Positions 10,539-21,810 of a DNA stretch of 64,000 nt are shown one piece after another. This DNA is from Cercospora beticola (taxonomy: Eukaryota > Ascomycota > Dothideomycetes > Mycosphaerellales > Mycosphaerellaceae). A program made the translations under genes and the position numbers. Position 1 is the stretch's first letter, and every line of letters begins with the position of its first letter. The notes under the pieces are model-generated. The model searched no databases. It saw nothing but the letters and a program-made list of their open reading frames with translations, and was not told the DNA's origin. The stretch spans positions 2,728,001-2,792,000 of the forward strand of contig NC_088939.1 of NCBI RefSeq assembly GCF_033473495.1, written 5' to 3'.

Positions 10539-13500
10539 ATGGCAACGGCATCTGCAACGCAGGAAGACCAAATTCTGGAAACCTCATTCATAATCCCGAA
10601 TCTGCATTGCCCGACCTGCATAACTCACATCACATCTTTGATGGACGGATTGAAGCCAGCGCCAGTGATCAGGTGTATCTCCATCGTAAACCACATCGTC
10701 ACTGTCGATCATAGCTGCCAGATCTTGGTCACAACGATCCGCGATTTACTCCGGTCCAATGGCTACGATGTTTTCGGTATCATTCTCGATTCTGCTTCGA
10801 ATGAGCACATTCACAAGCCATCACAGCTGGGCATTTCACTAGCACAAGCCGTTCAACAATGGGACCCAGAACGAAAGGAAGAAGTGCACGACAACACGCG
10901 CCTAATGCATCTCGCCAATTGCCAGATGTGCGCAGCACATCAAGGATCGGTGAAATGGAAGAACAGCTCGTTGTCTGTCGTTGTGAGCGGCTCGGAAGAT
11001 GCTCCAAAAGACTTCTCGGCTCTGATCTCGATTGATGGCATGACTTGTAGTGCTTGTGTTAGCACTGTCACAAATGCGCTACAGGCTATTCCGGCTGTGC
11101 GGAGAGCTGATGTATCTCTTGTCAGTCGCAGTGCGACGGTCTCGTTCAGATCAAATGAGGCAGAGACGACGACGAAAGAACTTCTTGGCGCTTTGGAGGA
11201 TGCTGGGTATGATGTTCAGCTTGTTGAGTTGAAAGCTATTGAGCAAAGGACGGTCAAGGCTGTTGCATCAGACAGCGAGAGTGCCACGGTTCGAACGGTC
11301 AACCTGGAGGTCTACGGCATGCACTGTCCACAATGTCCGGAGCGTGTCCTCCAGACAATGTCAGGACTGGGAGTCGATATCAAGAAGCCACCCACGCTCG
11401 AGGAACCTTTCATTACGATCTCATACATCCCGGACGTTCCACGTCTCTCAATTCGCCGAATCATACGCGAACTCAATGCTCTGGATCGCTCTTTCGTGGT
11501 CTCAATCCACAAACCAATAACAATCGAGGAACGTTCACGACAAATGCTACGCCGAGATCGTCGCGCTATCACAATGCGTGCCATACTGGCTGGTATTATC
11601 GCAATCCCAAGCCTCGTTATTGGAGTCGTGTATATGAACTTCGTACCGAAGCAATATTCCGGCTATAAATATCTCATGCGAAATTTACATGGCGTATCTC
11701 GAGCAGAATGGACTACCTTCATCATGGCAACTCCATCCAGTCTACTTCTTCGCCGCAGATTACTTTCACGAAAAGACGCTCAAAGATCTCTGGGCACTTT
11801 GGAGACCTGGAAGTCCTGTACCTATCGGAAGAAGATTTTATCGTTTTGGCAATATGAATATGCTGATTAGTTTGGGGACGACGATCGCGTATTTTGCCTC
11901 CGTGGGACAATTGATCGTCAGCGCTGTGAGGGATGTGCCGAGTTTAGAGGGCGCTTCCAGACAATCGTATTTCGACTCGGTTGTATTTCTGACATTTTTC
12001 CTCTTACTCGGTAGACTTGCTGAAGCGACTATGAAAGCCAAAGCAGGCGATGCAGTCTCTGCTCTGGGAAACTTGAGGCCTACGACGGCTAGTCTCGTGG
12101 TTCAAGATGACAAAGACGATGTACCTACGACGGAAACCGTGGATGTAGACTTCATCGACACAGGAGATGTGATTCGAATACCAAATGGCGCAAGCCCTCC
12201 CTGTGATGGAGCGTTGTTGAACGAATTGGCGGGAATGGATGAGTCGAGTCTCACGGGTGAGTCTCGTTTGGTTAAGAAACAGCAAGGGGATATCATCTTC
12301 TCTGGAACAATCAACAAGGGTTCACCATTGGCCATCAAAGTCACTAACCCCATCGGCTCGTCCATTCTCGATTCTCTGATCCAAGTCGTTCGCGAAGGAC
12401 AAGGAAAACGAGCACCGGTGGAGCGAGTGGCAGATCTTCTCACCGCATATTTTGTTCCTGTGATCACCGCAATCGCAATCCTAACTTGGGTCATCTGGCT
12501 GACATTGGGACTCTCTGGAGCACTACCTGACGATTATCTCGACGTTGATATCGGCGGCTGGCCCTTCTGGTCCCTCCAATTCGCAATCGCCGTGTTCATC
12601 ATCGCTTGTCCATGTGGCCTTGGTTTAGCAGCGCCAACAGCACTCTTCGTTGGCGGTGGATTGGCGGCAAAGCACGGGATCCTTGTCAAAGGCGGAGGTG
12701 AAGCATTTCAGGAGGCTAGTAATCTGGATGTTGTTGTCTTTGATAAGACTGGAACATTGACGCTTGGTATCGAGCCGAAGATTGTGGAGTGTGAGGTATT
12801 TGAAGATGCTTGTGGTCTGGATCGGGCTACTGTACTTGGCATGCTTGGATGTATGGAGGAGAACAGCTCTCATCCTTTGGCGAGAGCTGCTGTTGAGTTC
12901 GTAAACTCAAATCAAGCGGTCGCAGTGGAAGCCCTCGAGATTGAAGAAGTAGGCGGTCGTGGACTCAAGGGCCTCATGAGAGCCGCTCGTGACGAAGACG
13001 CTCCCATGGAGATTCTGGTGGGCAATGAAGTGTTCCTCGAAGACCACTCCGTACCAATAACATCCACCATCTCAACGACTCTTCACTCCTGGAAATCCCA
13101 AGGAAACTCGATCCTCCTCTTCGCATGCCGTCCAGCAACAAAACAATGGAATCTAGCAGGCATCTTCGCCGCATCCGATCCTCCACGCCCCGAAGCAGCA
13201 CAAGTCATCAAATCCCTACAAACCAAAGGAATCGACGTCTGGATGCTATCCGGCGACAACCCCAGTACCGCCGCAACCATCGGCCAAAAAGTCGGCATCT
13301 CTCCAAGCAACATCATCGCAGGCGTACTTCCCACCGAAAAGGCAGATAAGATCAAATATTTGCAACGTGCCCTGCGACCCAAATACAGAAGAGGTCTTCA
13401 ACGGATCCTCGGAAAGAAACACAACCAAGTCACTATCGCCATGGTCGGCGACGGCATCAACGACGCTCCCGCTCTTTCAGCAGCAGACGTTGGTATCGCT

Positions 13501-13833
13501 GTTGCTTCAGGCTCAGACGTTGCTATTCAGTCTGCCTCTTTCATCCTCATGCAATCGGATCTTCGAGCGGTGTTGACGCTCGTGAGTCTAAGCAGGGCTG
13601 TGTTTCGAAGAGTCATAATGAATTTCTGCTGGGCGGCAGTGTATAATTTAATCGCTTTGCCAGTTGCTGCGGGAGTGTTGTATCCGGTGAGAACGAGTAG
13701 TGGTGACCATGTGAGATTGGATCCTGCGTGGGCGGCTCTGGCGATGGCGGGGAGTAGTTTGAGTGTTGTAACGAGTAGTCTGTTGTTGAGGAGTAGGATT
13801 CCTTGGGGGGTGGGGTATAGGGCGGCGGAGTGA
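10539..13833 (+). pseudogene. Copper-transporting P1B-type ATPase (Ccc2/ATP7-like), disrupted by a 4-bp tandem duplication
   Basis: Translation from the ATG at 10539 gives three heavy-metal-associated domains with CPTC, CSAC and CPQC metal sites, then the first membrane segments, up to a conserved ...EWTTFIMATP stretch ending at 11735. The continuation V-Y-F-F-A-A-D-Y-F-H lies in a different frame starting at 11740. Between them TCCA occurs twice (11732-11735, 11736-11739). Removing one copy would restore a continuous protein of about 1096 residues. The second frame carries TGES, the membrane motif CPC, DKTGTLT, the SSHPL motif and GDGINDAPAL, all intact, up to the stop at 13833. As written, the first frame stops at 11870, giving a 443-residue protein without the ATPase core. 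In the family the pump loads copper into secretory cuproenzymes at the trans-Golgi. No intron fits the shift. It is either a true null allele or a sequence error. Confidence 0.85.
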
Positions 13834-14039
13834 AGGAAAATATGTTGGCTTCCCGCTGTATAGGATGAGAGAGGTAGGGTGGCTTATATAGTGATAGTGG
13901 GAGTAGTTTCTCATTGTCAAGCTAAATGTTGTCGACAGCGCTCGAAACCAGAAATATGCGTTAAATATCCACATTGCTGAAGATCTGATCGACATCTTTT
14001 TCCTGCACTTAGCCTCGCTGTCAGTCCCTGCCGAGATTC

Positions 14040-14790
14040 CTACTGCTGTAAAGGAAACCCAATTCCCAACAACAACGCCGGCTCATCTACATTATGATGT
14101 TGATAGCTCAGCACTCCCACCCCACCAGGCTCCATCATCAAACTCAACGGAAACGACAACTCATACCCCAACCACCTTCTCGCGAACGCTCTAGTCGTAT
14201 GCCCATGGGCGACGATTACGACGTCTTTCGGCTCCGCATCCTTCATATGCGGAGCTTGCAAGGCTTTGATCTCGGCAATGACAGCATCTAATCGAGCTGT
14301 AACTTGTTCGGGTGATTCGCCGTTTACGCAGCCATCGCGCCAGATGTCCCACGATCGATCAATGTCTAGGCCTTCGGACTTGCGGTTTGTGCGGATTTGA
14401 GAGGGCGTGAGGCCTTCGTAGTCACTTGGTGGGATATACGTGTTAACCTTGCTTTACATCTCAAGAAAACGGGTGTGGTTCAATAGGGACTTACCCATAA
14501 TCCCACTCCGCAATCTCTTCTCGAATTTCGTAACCTTCAGTTTGTCCAGAAAGCAATTCGTACGTCTTGATCGCTCTCGTCCGTGGCGAAACGAGGACTT
14601 TGGCGATTTTCTTGGGATCGAGCAGTTTGCCTTCGCCGTAGACAATGCGCCCTGTTCCTCGGACTTGATCTTCACCTTCTGCTGTCATCGGGATGTCTGT
14701 TTTGCCTGTGTGTTGCCCAGACATGCTCCATTCTGTTTGTCCATGGCGGATCAGGAAGACCCTTGGTGTGGAAGCGTCTTTGTCAGGCAT
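14040..14790 (-). CDS. Histidine phosphatase family protein, probably sedoheptulose-1,7-bisphosphatase (Shb17)-like
   Basis: Two exons (14790-14495, 14424-14040; 70-nt intron, GTAAGT donor) give 226 residues. The RHG motif FLIRHGQTEWS holds the phospho-accepting His (residue 16). R-T-R after SP, the E-W-D-Y-G-D-Y-E-G block spanning the splice junction, W-D-I-W-R-D-G-C, and AHGHTTR with the second catalytic His (about 172) follow. The C-terminal G-V-G-V-L-S-Y-x-H-H-N-x-D-E-P-A-L block closely resembles yeast Shb17, which splits sedoheptulose 1,7-bisphosphate for riboneogenesis. Compared with yeast Shb17 (271 residues) an insert after AHGH is missing, so a related sugar-phosphate phosphatase is possible. 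Confidence 0.85.
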
Positions 14791-15393
14791 TCTGCTGAGT
14801 TACGTTCAAGTTAAGTATATTGTTATGTGAAATGTAGCCGAAGAGATATGAAGTGGTAGATCGTCAGTAGAATACTTTCCGTTGAGGTCATTGTCGGCCG
14901 ATGAAAAGCCGTGGGGGCGGACTTGCCCGTGGACATGAAGGCTGCATATGCTCTTTGTAGACTCACTGCCTTGACTCTCAGTTTGTTTTCATTCCAAGCG
15001 ATGAGAGCGTACAGGATGAGCGGCAACACGGCGATCAAAAGATTTGAGGAGATCTGTTGCCAGGGATGACGGCATTTCAGGCGGCCTTGGCACTCCAGAC
15101 TCCAATGCTTTCTCCGCTTGCAATGACATCCAGACATCTACTCCGCCCTGCCACCTGCTGGAAAATCTGCCTTTTGCAGCAGGATTTTTCGTTGGAGTAT
15201 AGCACCGTCGCTGAATTGGCTCGCAGTAGCTGACGCCCTGAAGTCGACAAGTCTCTGTCATCTCGCTGCTCGCTAGCAGGTACCGGATCAGGAAAGCTGT
15301 CTTGGGGCTGTGGATCCACTTTAACGCTGGTATATCTCGACTCGAAGGCCGCTCGACGAGGAAGAAACAAGATCACAAATTAAGGACATCACC
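14791..15393. other. Divergent intergenic region
   Basis: This lies between the phosphatase (minus) and the MOSC gene (plus), and so probably holds both promoters. A minus frame at 14823-15137 contains a hydrophobic stretch but no ATG context, splice pattern or domain that convinces me. I call nothing. Confidence 0.55.
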
Positions 15394-16632
15394 ATGGATA
15401 AGGTAGTCTATGTCGTCAAGTCCATTCTGGGGATGCCACGGGCAGCGAAAGCATGGTATAACCATCCTAAATTCATGAACTACCAAGACCTGGACTGGGG
15501 TCTTTCCGGCTACCTGCTCATTGCCTGTGTGGTCGGCATCATTACAGTCGTCGTATACGCCAACTCCATTGGCTCCGACGTGACTAACAGAGACGGGCAT
15601 TATGGCATTGGCGCTGGAGGCGATGCAAAAGCAGATCCGAATAGACCACCAATTCCGCCACCCACAACTATCACGTCGCTTCGTGTCTACCCCATCAAGT
15701 CGTGCCGCGGCTTCGAGGTTGACTCAACACGTTTGCGAAAATCTGGCCTCACGCTGGACCGTAACTGGATGTTCATCGACAAGGCCACCCGAAAATTCCT
15801 CACAATCCGCGGCGACCCTTCCATGACCCTCATCGACACCGCAATCAGCGACGGCGAAGGCGAATTCCAAGGCCAACAAATGCTCGACATCAGCATCCAC
15901 AACACCGAAGGCCGAGTCACCATTCCCGCCTTCCCAACCCAATCCTGGCTAGACTCCAACACCACCCTCGAAACCGTCGAAATCTGGGAACAAAACACAG
16001 ACGGCTACATCTACAGTGAAGAAATCAACTCCCTCTTCTCCAAATTCTTCGACAAACCCGTCTGTCTCGTCTACAAAGGTCCCACGCACCGCCTCGTGGC
16101 CATAAACGGCAAACCAGAACTCTACGGCAAAGATGTCCCGCATCACTTCGCAGACGTCATGTCCCTCCAGATCGCCAGCGAAGCCTCCATCAAAGACCTC
16201 AACAAACGTCTCAATATCCCCCAAGGTTCCCCAGAAACTCTCACAATCGAACGTTTCCGGCCCAACATCATCATTCGCGGCCGTGATGACCACCCTTGGG
16301 AAGAAGATACCTGGAAACGGATCCGAATTTCCACTTCTCTTCCTCACGAAGAAGCACTCTATAAACTCGATCTCGACGTCGTGGCGCGATGCGCGAGATG
16401 TCAGGTTCCCAATGTGAATCCCGATACGGCAGAGAAGAATCCCAAGCAGCCGTGGGATACGCTGATGAAATTTCGAAGAGTGGATGAGGGTGGGCCGGCG
16501 AAGTATAAGCCTTGCTTTGGTATGATGTGTATTCCGAAGAATGAGGGCAAAGTTGCTGTGGGTGCTAAGTTGGAGGTGCTGGAGACGACGGATAAGCATT
16601 TGTATTCTTTGAGGGCCTTTAAGGACTTGTAA
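15394..16632 (+). CDS. MOSC-domain protein, mARC-like molybdenum-cofactor enzyme, membrane anchored
   Basis: A single exon encodes 412 residues. One transmembrane helix is near residues 36-57. It is followed by a MOSC N-terminal beta-barrel domain beginning at I-T-S-L-R-V-Y-P-I-K-S-C-R-G (about 92-105) and the MOSC domain proper with R-F-R-P-N-I-I-I-R-G (about 289-298). The conserved cysteine region reads C-A-R-C-Q-V-P-N-V-N-P-D-T. In mARC and MOSC sulfurase-C proteins this Cys binds the molybdenum cofactor. Family members reduce N-hydroxylated compounds at the outer mitochondrial membrane with cytochrome b5. The N-terminal anchor fits that location, but the natural substrate is not evident. 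Confidence 0.88.
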   Translation: MDKVVYVVKSILGMPRAAKAWYNHPKFMNYQDLDWGLSGYLLIACVVGIITVVVYANSIGSDVTNRDGHYGIGAGGDAKADPNRPPIPPPTTITSLRVYPIKSCRGFEVDSTRLRKSGLTLDRNWMFIDKATRKFLTIRGDPSMTLIDTAISDGEGEFQGQQMLDISIHNTEGRVTIPAFPTQSWLDSNTTLETVEIWEQNTDGYIYSEEINSLFSKFFDKPVCLVYKGPTHRLVAINGKPELYGKDVPHHFADVMSLQIASEASIKDLNKRLNIPQGSPETLTIERFRPNIIIRGRDDHPWEEDTWKRIRISTSLPHEEALYKLDLDVVARCARCQVPNVNPDTAEKNPKQPWDTLMKFRRVDEGGPAKYKPCFGMMCIPKNEGKVAVGAKLEVLETTDKHLYSLRAFKDL

Positions 16633-17201
16633 GGGAGGAATGACGGGTTATTGTTGGTTGAGTCTAGCAAAGTCTGCGCAATGCGAAAGTAATAAGAATG
16701 CTGGGAGTATTAGCGATATGCCAAAAGTAACGTAGCGTGCAAGCACATGAATCCCGAGATCAAGAGGCCTGCTATTTGATATGAATGTGCTGCGCCCACT
16801 TGACTGGCTTTGCTTCGTTGAGGGTCACGCTGTGAACTTAATACAGAATCATCTAAATTCCGAATGTCGACAAGTCGATGATCAATACCAGCGACAAAAA
16901 CAATGTAACGACTAGGTGTATCTCGGTGCCTCATGCAGGTCCTCTATGTATGATGTACCCTGTCCCGCACCCGACTACTCCTATGGTATCTCGGTCAGAC
17001 TGAAGCAAATCTTTGACGCTGGAAAATGCACTGTACGTCGACCTGGTGAAGTTTCTCTCCTTCTGCTCGGCCAGTAATACTGCCTGTGCCGCTCCTTGGG
17101 CTCCCCGCCCTCACCGTGCCAGTCCGGCCTTCTCCCGTCCGATACTCTTGATGCTTGTGAAGCTGCTTGAATATGCAGGTCCGATGTGTACGTCTTGTCT
17201 C
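16633..17201. other. Intergenic, convergent 3' regions
   Basis: This is the space between the MOSC gene stop and the UBC12 stop. No coding frame with recognisable features was seen on either strand. Confidence 0.6.
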
Positions 17202-17813
17202 TCACTTCATGACCCGATCGAACGCCTCGCCCTTCACACTTCCTCCCGCCATCGCACTCCTGACATTCCTCTTGAATCGGTCCCGGTCGCTCATGAGGTC
17301 GTTCGCGGCGTCCTTGTTCAGCGGGTCACTGGCGTTCGGCTCCAAGAACAAGAACTGTAGCCCCACTATGACCGCGTTCAGATTGAGAACTGGTTTCCAG
17401 TCTTCTCGGAGGATGTTCAGGCAGACGTTGCCCTCAAGATCGATGTTCGGATGGTAGATCTTCTCTTTGCATTTGACTTTCGGTGGCTCGTGTGGGAAAT
17501 TCTGGCTGATTGCGAAGGAGAAGTTGAAAACACCGCCTTTGTACAGGCCTTCGTCGGGTGTGAGTGTGAGTGTGAAGTTGAGGATGTCGTCAGGGTTCGG
17601 GAAATGCGTCTTCATCGTGGAGCCGAGGGAAAGTTCCGACAGATCTGGAAATGTGAGTCAGTACGCACGTCGTTGCCGTCGCTGTGGAGAGGTATGGTAT
17701 GACTGACCTTTCTGTACGCGCAGTTGCGCTGCTGTCACCTTCTTCTTCTTCGCCCCGCCAGCAGCAGCCTCGCTCTTCTGCTGCTGCTGCTTCATGCTCC
17801 ATATTTTCAGCAT
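17202..17813 (-). CDS. UBC12: NEDD8-conjugating enzyme E2 (UBC12)
   Basis: Exons 17813-17708 and 17644-17202 (63-nt intron, GTCAGT donor) give 182 residues, close to the 183 of human UBC12. The N-terminus M-L-K-I-W-S-M-K followed by Q and K runs is the extension that UBC12 uses to dock on the NEDD8 E1. The E2 fold follows with F-P-H-E-P-P-K-V, the HPN motif at about 100-102 and active-site Cys110 in GNVCLNILREDWKPVL. The enzyme transfers NEDD8 to cullins, switching on SCF-type ubiquitin ligases. An F-box protein is encoded elsewhere in this window (43452-44963), but the two are not linked by position. Confidence 0.95.
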
Positions 17814-18076
17814 TTTGGCGACCGTCGGCGAGTGGCCGCAGGTGTGTCGCAGGTCGCGTCGGTGGTGATGGTGAGGGAAGGTAAGGGCGGAGGTTGTTGT
17901 ACAGGCGGAGAGCGAATCGCGTGACTAAGTGGCTAGCGGCAAGTGGCAGCGAGAGTGACGAGTTGGTATCGATAAGTAGGGTCGGCGAAAGTTCGCGGGC
18001 GCTGTGTGGCGCTGTGGTTCACTTTCAGGCACCCAGGCAGCAGGCAACAGCTGACTGCGACTTCACCTGCACCTAT

Positions 18077-18289
18077 TCACCTGCGTTCCTTCGGCACGCT
18101 GTCGGGTGCGTCGGGAGCCTGAAGACGTTTCCGCTCAAGTTCCAGCCGTTCGAATTCCAGTTTGCGTTTGGCGTTGCTGATGGAGATTTCGCTCCACGAT
18201 GAGTAGACTTTGGCGAAAATGGTTGGCCCGAGGAAGATGAGCGATCCGAAGATGACCAGCCGACGGAGGCCTCTACGCGGTGACAGCAT
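18077..18289 (-). CDS. Small single-pass membrane protein, unknown function
   Basis: The 70-residue frame starts at the ATG 18289-18287. It has a basic N-terminus (MLSPRRGLRR), one hydrophobic helix (LVIFGSLIFLGPTIFA, about 12-27) and a charged, coiled-coil-like C-terminus (KRKLEFERLELERKR). An in-frame upstream ATG at 18385 would add 32 residues without clear features. The layout resembles small mitochondrial or ER inner-membrane proteins of fungi, but I cannot name a family. It lies upstream of UBC12 on the same strand. Confidence 0.5.
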   Translation of the reverse strand: MLSPRRGLRRLVIFGSLIFLGPTIFAKVYSSWSEISISNAKRKLEFERLELERKRLQAPDAPDSVPKERR

Positions 18290-18721
18290 TCCAATCCGGG
18301 ACGTTATTCGACTTATATCAAGTGAGAGTGGAAATGGAATACTGATATGCTGATGAAGAGAAGGAGAAGTGGAGCAGCGCCTCAAGCTTCAAGCCACAAT
18401 GACGGCCAATGGCTCGGTGCTCCACTCGTCTGGCTTTTGACTTGGGCAATTGCGTCGCCAACCACACATTGCACAATGCACACAGACAACGCGAGATGGC
18501 ACGTTATTCCGATGCTATGAGGGTAGCAAGCACAGCACGAACTTGTTCAAGCCACTCAGATTGGACGAAGCACAATATAGGCAGAGTGTCGGTAATCCAT
18601 CGAATCACTTTCTCGCTCATGCTATCGAACACAGTAACCATGTCTGCGCTCTCGTAGTACCACATATATCGTACACACATAGTCGGGTATCTCCTCCAAA
18701 AAGGTCAACGCGGCACCCGGC
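18290..18721. other. Intergenic
   Basis: This region separates the small membrane protein from the 3' end of the oxysterol-binding protein gene. The plus frame 18450-18872 runs into the downstream gene as a shadow. Nothing is supported here. Confidence 0.6.
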
Positions 18722-21700
18722 TCACGTCTCAAACACCTCCTGTACGCCACTCCAATCACCAGCAGCCCGCTTATCCCAATATCCTCCAGTTTGTTTCAAC
18801 ATCCACACTTCCTCGTCGCCGTCGACATTGGCGACTTTCTCGAAGAATTGTGGCTTCCATGTCTGTCCATGACTTTCCAAAACCTTCCTCCGAGCGCGTT
18901 GCCTCTCTTCCAGACGTGCCTTCAATCCTTCGGCCTTGTCCACGTCTCCAGCTTCCAGTGCCTGCTGATCTGGTCGAAGACGAGAATCGGTCGGCGGCAA
19001 GTGATTGGCCTCGACTTCGGTAATCTCGTTGAGAGCTGCTGCGAAGCTGGTGTATCCATAGACCTTGGCTGCGTTAGGCACCAAAGAGCCGACTTTGAAG
19101 ATCGTCTCGTCTGTGTCTGTTCGCTTCAGGCTGTCGGTCCACTTTCCTACAAGCTCCACGCCGGTTGGGGTTTCGCCTTCGAAAATCTGAACGGTGACAT
19201 CCTCGCTGCGTCCGGAAAACATGCCGCCTGCCTTGAAGGACACCACAGCACGCATACCATTGGTCTCGCTTTGGATAGTCATCGTTTGCACTGGCTCGAC
19301 ATACTTCTCGCCGGCGATAACGTTGCGCAAGAAGCACGTTGCTTGATTCCACGAGAACCTCTCGCCGGAAGCATGCAGCACCACTCGTGCTCTGCCATCG
19401 TTGTTGAGTTCGACTGACTTGCCCCAGAATTTCTGCTCCGGCTTTGGCGACTGTGCGTAGCACCAGCCTCCATTCGCGAGGCTTTCGGCCTGGCACGCCA
19501 TGCGAACAGGATGATGGCTGACTTTCTCGGCAACGAAGCGGAAACCCAAGTCTTCTCGTACAAGTTCGAATGTTTCTCCAAGCATGGGGTTGAACGGCTT
19601 GCGTAGTGCCCGCTCTTTTACACGATTGTAGGAGAAGAATGATACCGCGAATGCCGAAACGTACATCAAGCGCTCCGTGGGCGTGCTGGCTCCTGCTGCT
19701 GCATCGAGCAGCTGAGAATATTCAACACTCTCGGCCAAACGCTGAAGCAGAGAAGTCGGCTCATTGGCTGTGACGGGCATAGCGACTTGACTGAGATCCT
19801 TGCCTGCATTCTTCCTCAAGAATCCAATGATGCTCGGAGGGGGCTGCTTCGGTCCAGTAACAGTGGTTCGTCGCTTGACCCGCGGTAACGGCAACGGTGG
19901 CAGCTTGTCCGGTACTTTCGGATACAATGCTGACTCTGCGCTCTTTCCTGCCGCGGAAAAAAGTACCGATCCCGCAGGTCGTTCACCAGCATCACTACTA
20001 GTGTCAGAATCTGCCTCGGAACGATCATCGAAAAGATCCTCTTCCTCGTTCTGTTTAGTGAGATCGCTGGAACGCCGTATGTTAAGCAGCTGTGACGGGT
20101 TCTCGCCTCCATCGGTCGCGTCAAAGAACTCTTGATCATCGATCGAATCCAGTGACAGTCTTGAGTTTGCTGTTGGCACTGGCGGCTGCCTTCGCGTCTT
20201 GCTTTGCGCGATCAAGTCGGAGAACTCTGACACGACTTTGTTCAGATCCTGAAGAAGCGCTATGCAACGTTCGTGGACATCAGCATCTGCCATTTGATTC
20301 GAGGCTTCGAGATTCTGTCCACTCGGACGCTTTCGTACACTCAAGCCACCTGGCTGAGGGGAGCTGGCTCCTGCTGTGCTGGGCGATGGTACCGCCAGCT
20401 GCGCGGATACGCTTCTGCGGAACAGAGCAGTTGAGTTGCGCTCTACGCTTGATTGTCGCTTCCAGAATGGCCGCTTGCTGTCTCTCTTCTCGTCAACCTC
20501 AGGGAAGTATTGGTTGGCCGAGTCGTATGACAAAGGACTGCCGTTGTTGCTACTACTGGCAGATGTGGTCAATCCAAGGCCATTACCTCCGGATCCAGAT
20601 GTGTATTTCGGATCGGTGTCCTTCGCCAAACCTCTGACGGCATCGCGTGTACCAGACACCTTGCTAACCAATTGCTCCACGCGTGCCCACTCGCGTTCCT
20701 CTTCAGGATTGGGACTCCTTGGCATCGGGAGGTCTTTGAAGTTCTTCAATGGCGTCCCTGGACCTGGAGTCGTCACTGCTGTACGCGATGCTCGATCCAA
20801 GGCATCCCTCCAACCCTCGTAGTCCTTTTTGTTCAGCGCCTTGAGATGCCATACTTCTGCACCAGAGTCGACTGAGAACTCCTTTGTGTTCTCATCCACG
20901 CCGACTGCGCACAGTGAGAGAGGCACCGCACCACGCAGCGCAGAAGAATGCCGATTTCTATAGTATGAAAGCGTCGAGCTTGTGAAGTCCAGCGAGAAGA
21001 ATCGCTTGGCATATCCCTGACCCTTCTTTCGCCTCTTCTTGTAAAGTGTGCCGGTGTAGAATGTGGTTCCCTCGATGCCCTTTGTCTCTACTCCGCCTTT
21101 CGAATGTGGTCTCGGATCTTCCAACACTGCACGATGCAGATTTGATGCCAGAGAGTCGCTCGAATCGTTCGCGGGTCTTAGTGAAGGACTGCTGCTCTTG
21201 CCACTGACGGTATTACCGCTGTTGCTTGAAAACGCCTGCGAATAGTGGAGGTGGTGTCCTGACTTCGGCGGCGAGTTGGTAGGATGGGTCATGAGCACGA
21301 GCGTGACCTGCTTCGATGTCTGTTTCGAGAAAGTGTTGTCGAAAACCAGGCCATATGCTCCTCCTTCTCCGCCTGGCACGTCGTAGCGGCCCATGGCTAC
21401 TTTGTCCGCCTCACATCTTCCAGCCCATGCCACAGACTTGATTCCCACATTGTGCAGCTTTTCCACCACGTCCCCCTTGCCCTCTGTGACTGAAGGGCGG
21501 CGCGGCACCTGCTTCGGCCTCTCTACTCCATCGAGGGCGGGTGTAGTTGGGATGTCCTTCGCATTGTTCTCGACGATCTCCTCGCTCGGTAGGCTGCCAT
21601 TTCGTGTGCCTGGGTGCTTGAAGATGCCGAAGTTGATGCTCTTTTTGTTGGGTTGTATGGACCACGAGATCGAATGTTGCTCCGGTACCTGAATCCAGCG

Positions 21701-21810
21701 TACGACGTAGCTCTAAGGCAGAAACGAACGTCAGCTCACGTCGAGCATGCCGAACTCTGTTGCTGCTACCGTACCTTGGAGTGCACAATGATCTGCTCTA
21801 TTCCAGCCAT
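18722..21810 (-). CDS. OSH3: Oxysterol-binding protein, Osh3 type (GOLD-like, PH, FFAT, ORD)
   Basis: Exon 1 (21810-21775, 12 codons) and exon 2 (21712-18722) are joined across a 62-nt intron to give 1008 residues starting MAGIEQIIVHSK. The N-terminal GOLD-like region contains S-I-S-W-S-I-Q-P-N-K-K-S-I-N-F-G and Y-G-L-V-F-D-N-T-F-S-K. A PH domain lies at about 230-320 (TLYKKRRKKGQGYAKRFF). A FFAT motif E-F-F-D-A-T-D is at about 540-546; FFAT motifs bind VAP proteins of the ER. The C-terminal ORD lipid-transfer domain (about 645-1000) carries the fingerprint E-K-V-S-H-H-P-V. Osh3 proteins exchange sterol or PI4P at ER-plasma membrane contacts. The long serine-rich linker between PH and ORD is typical. 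Confidence 0.93.

Noticed and set aside
11694..11740. Possible intron (GTATCT donor, CCAG acceptor) explaining the copper ATPase frame change
   Set aside because: Splicing here joins a phase 0 exon to the wrong phase of the downstream frame, and it would delete the conserved residues E-W-T-T-F-I-M-A-T-P. The tandem TCCA explains the shift precisely.
14823..15137. 104-codon minus-strand frame with one hydrophobic stretch
   Set aside because: It lies in a divergent promoter region, overlaps other frames and has no conserved feature.
15949..16599. 216-codon frame antisense to the MOSC gene
   Set aside because: It is a shadow of a GC-biased coding region on the other strand; the MOSC reading has clear family motifs.
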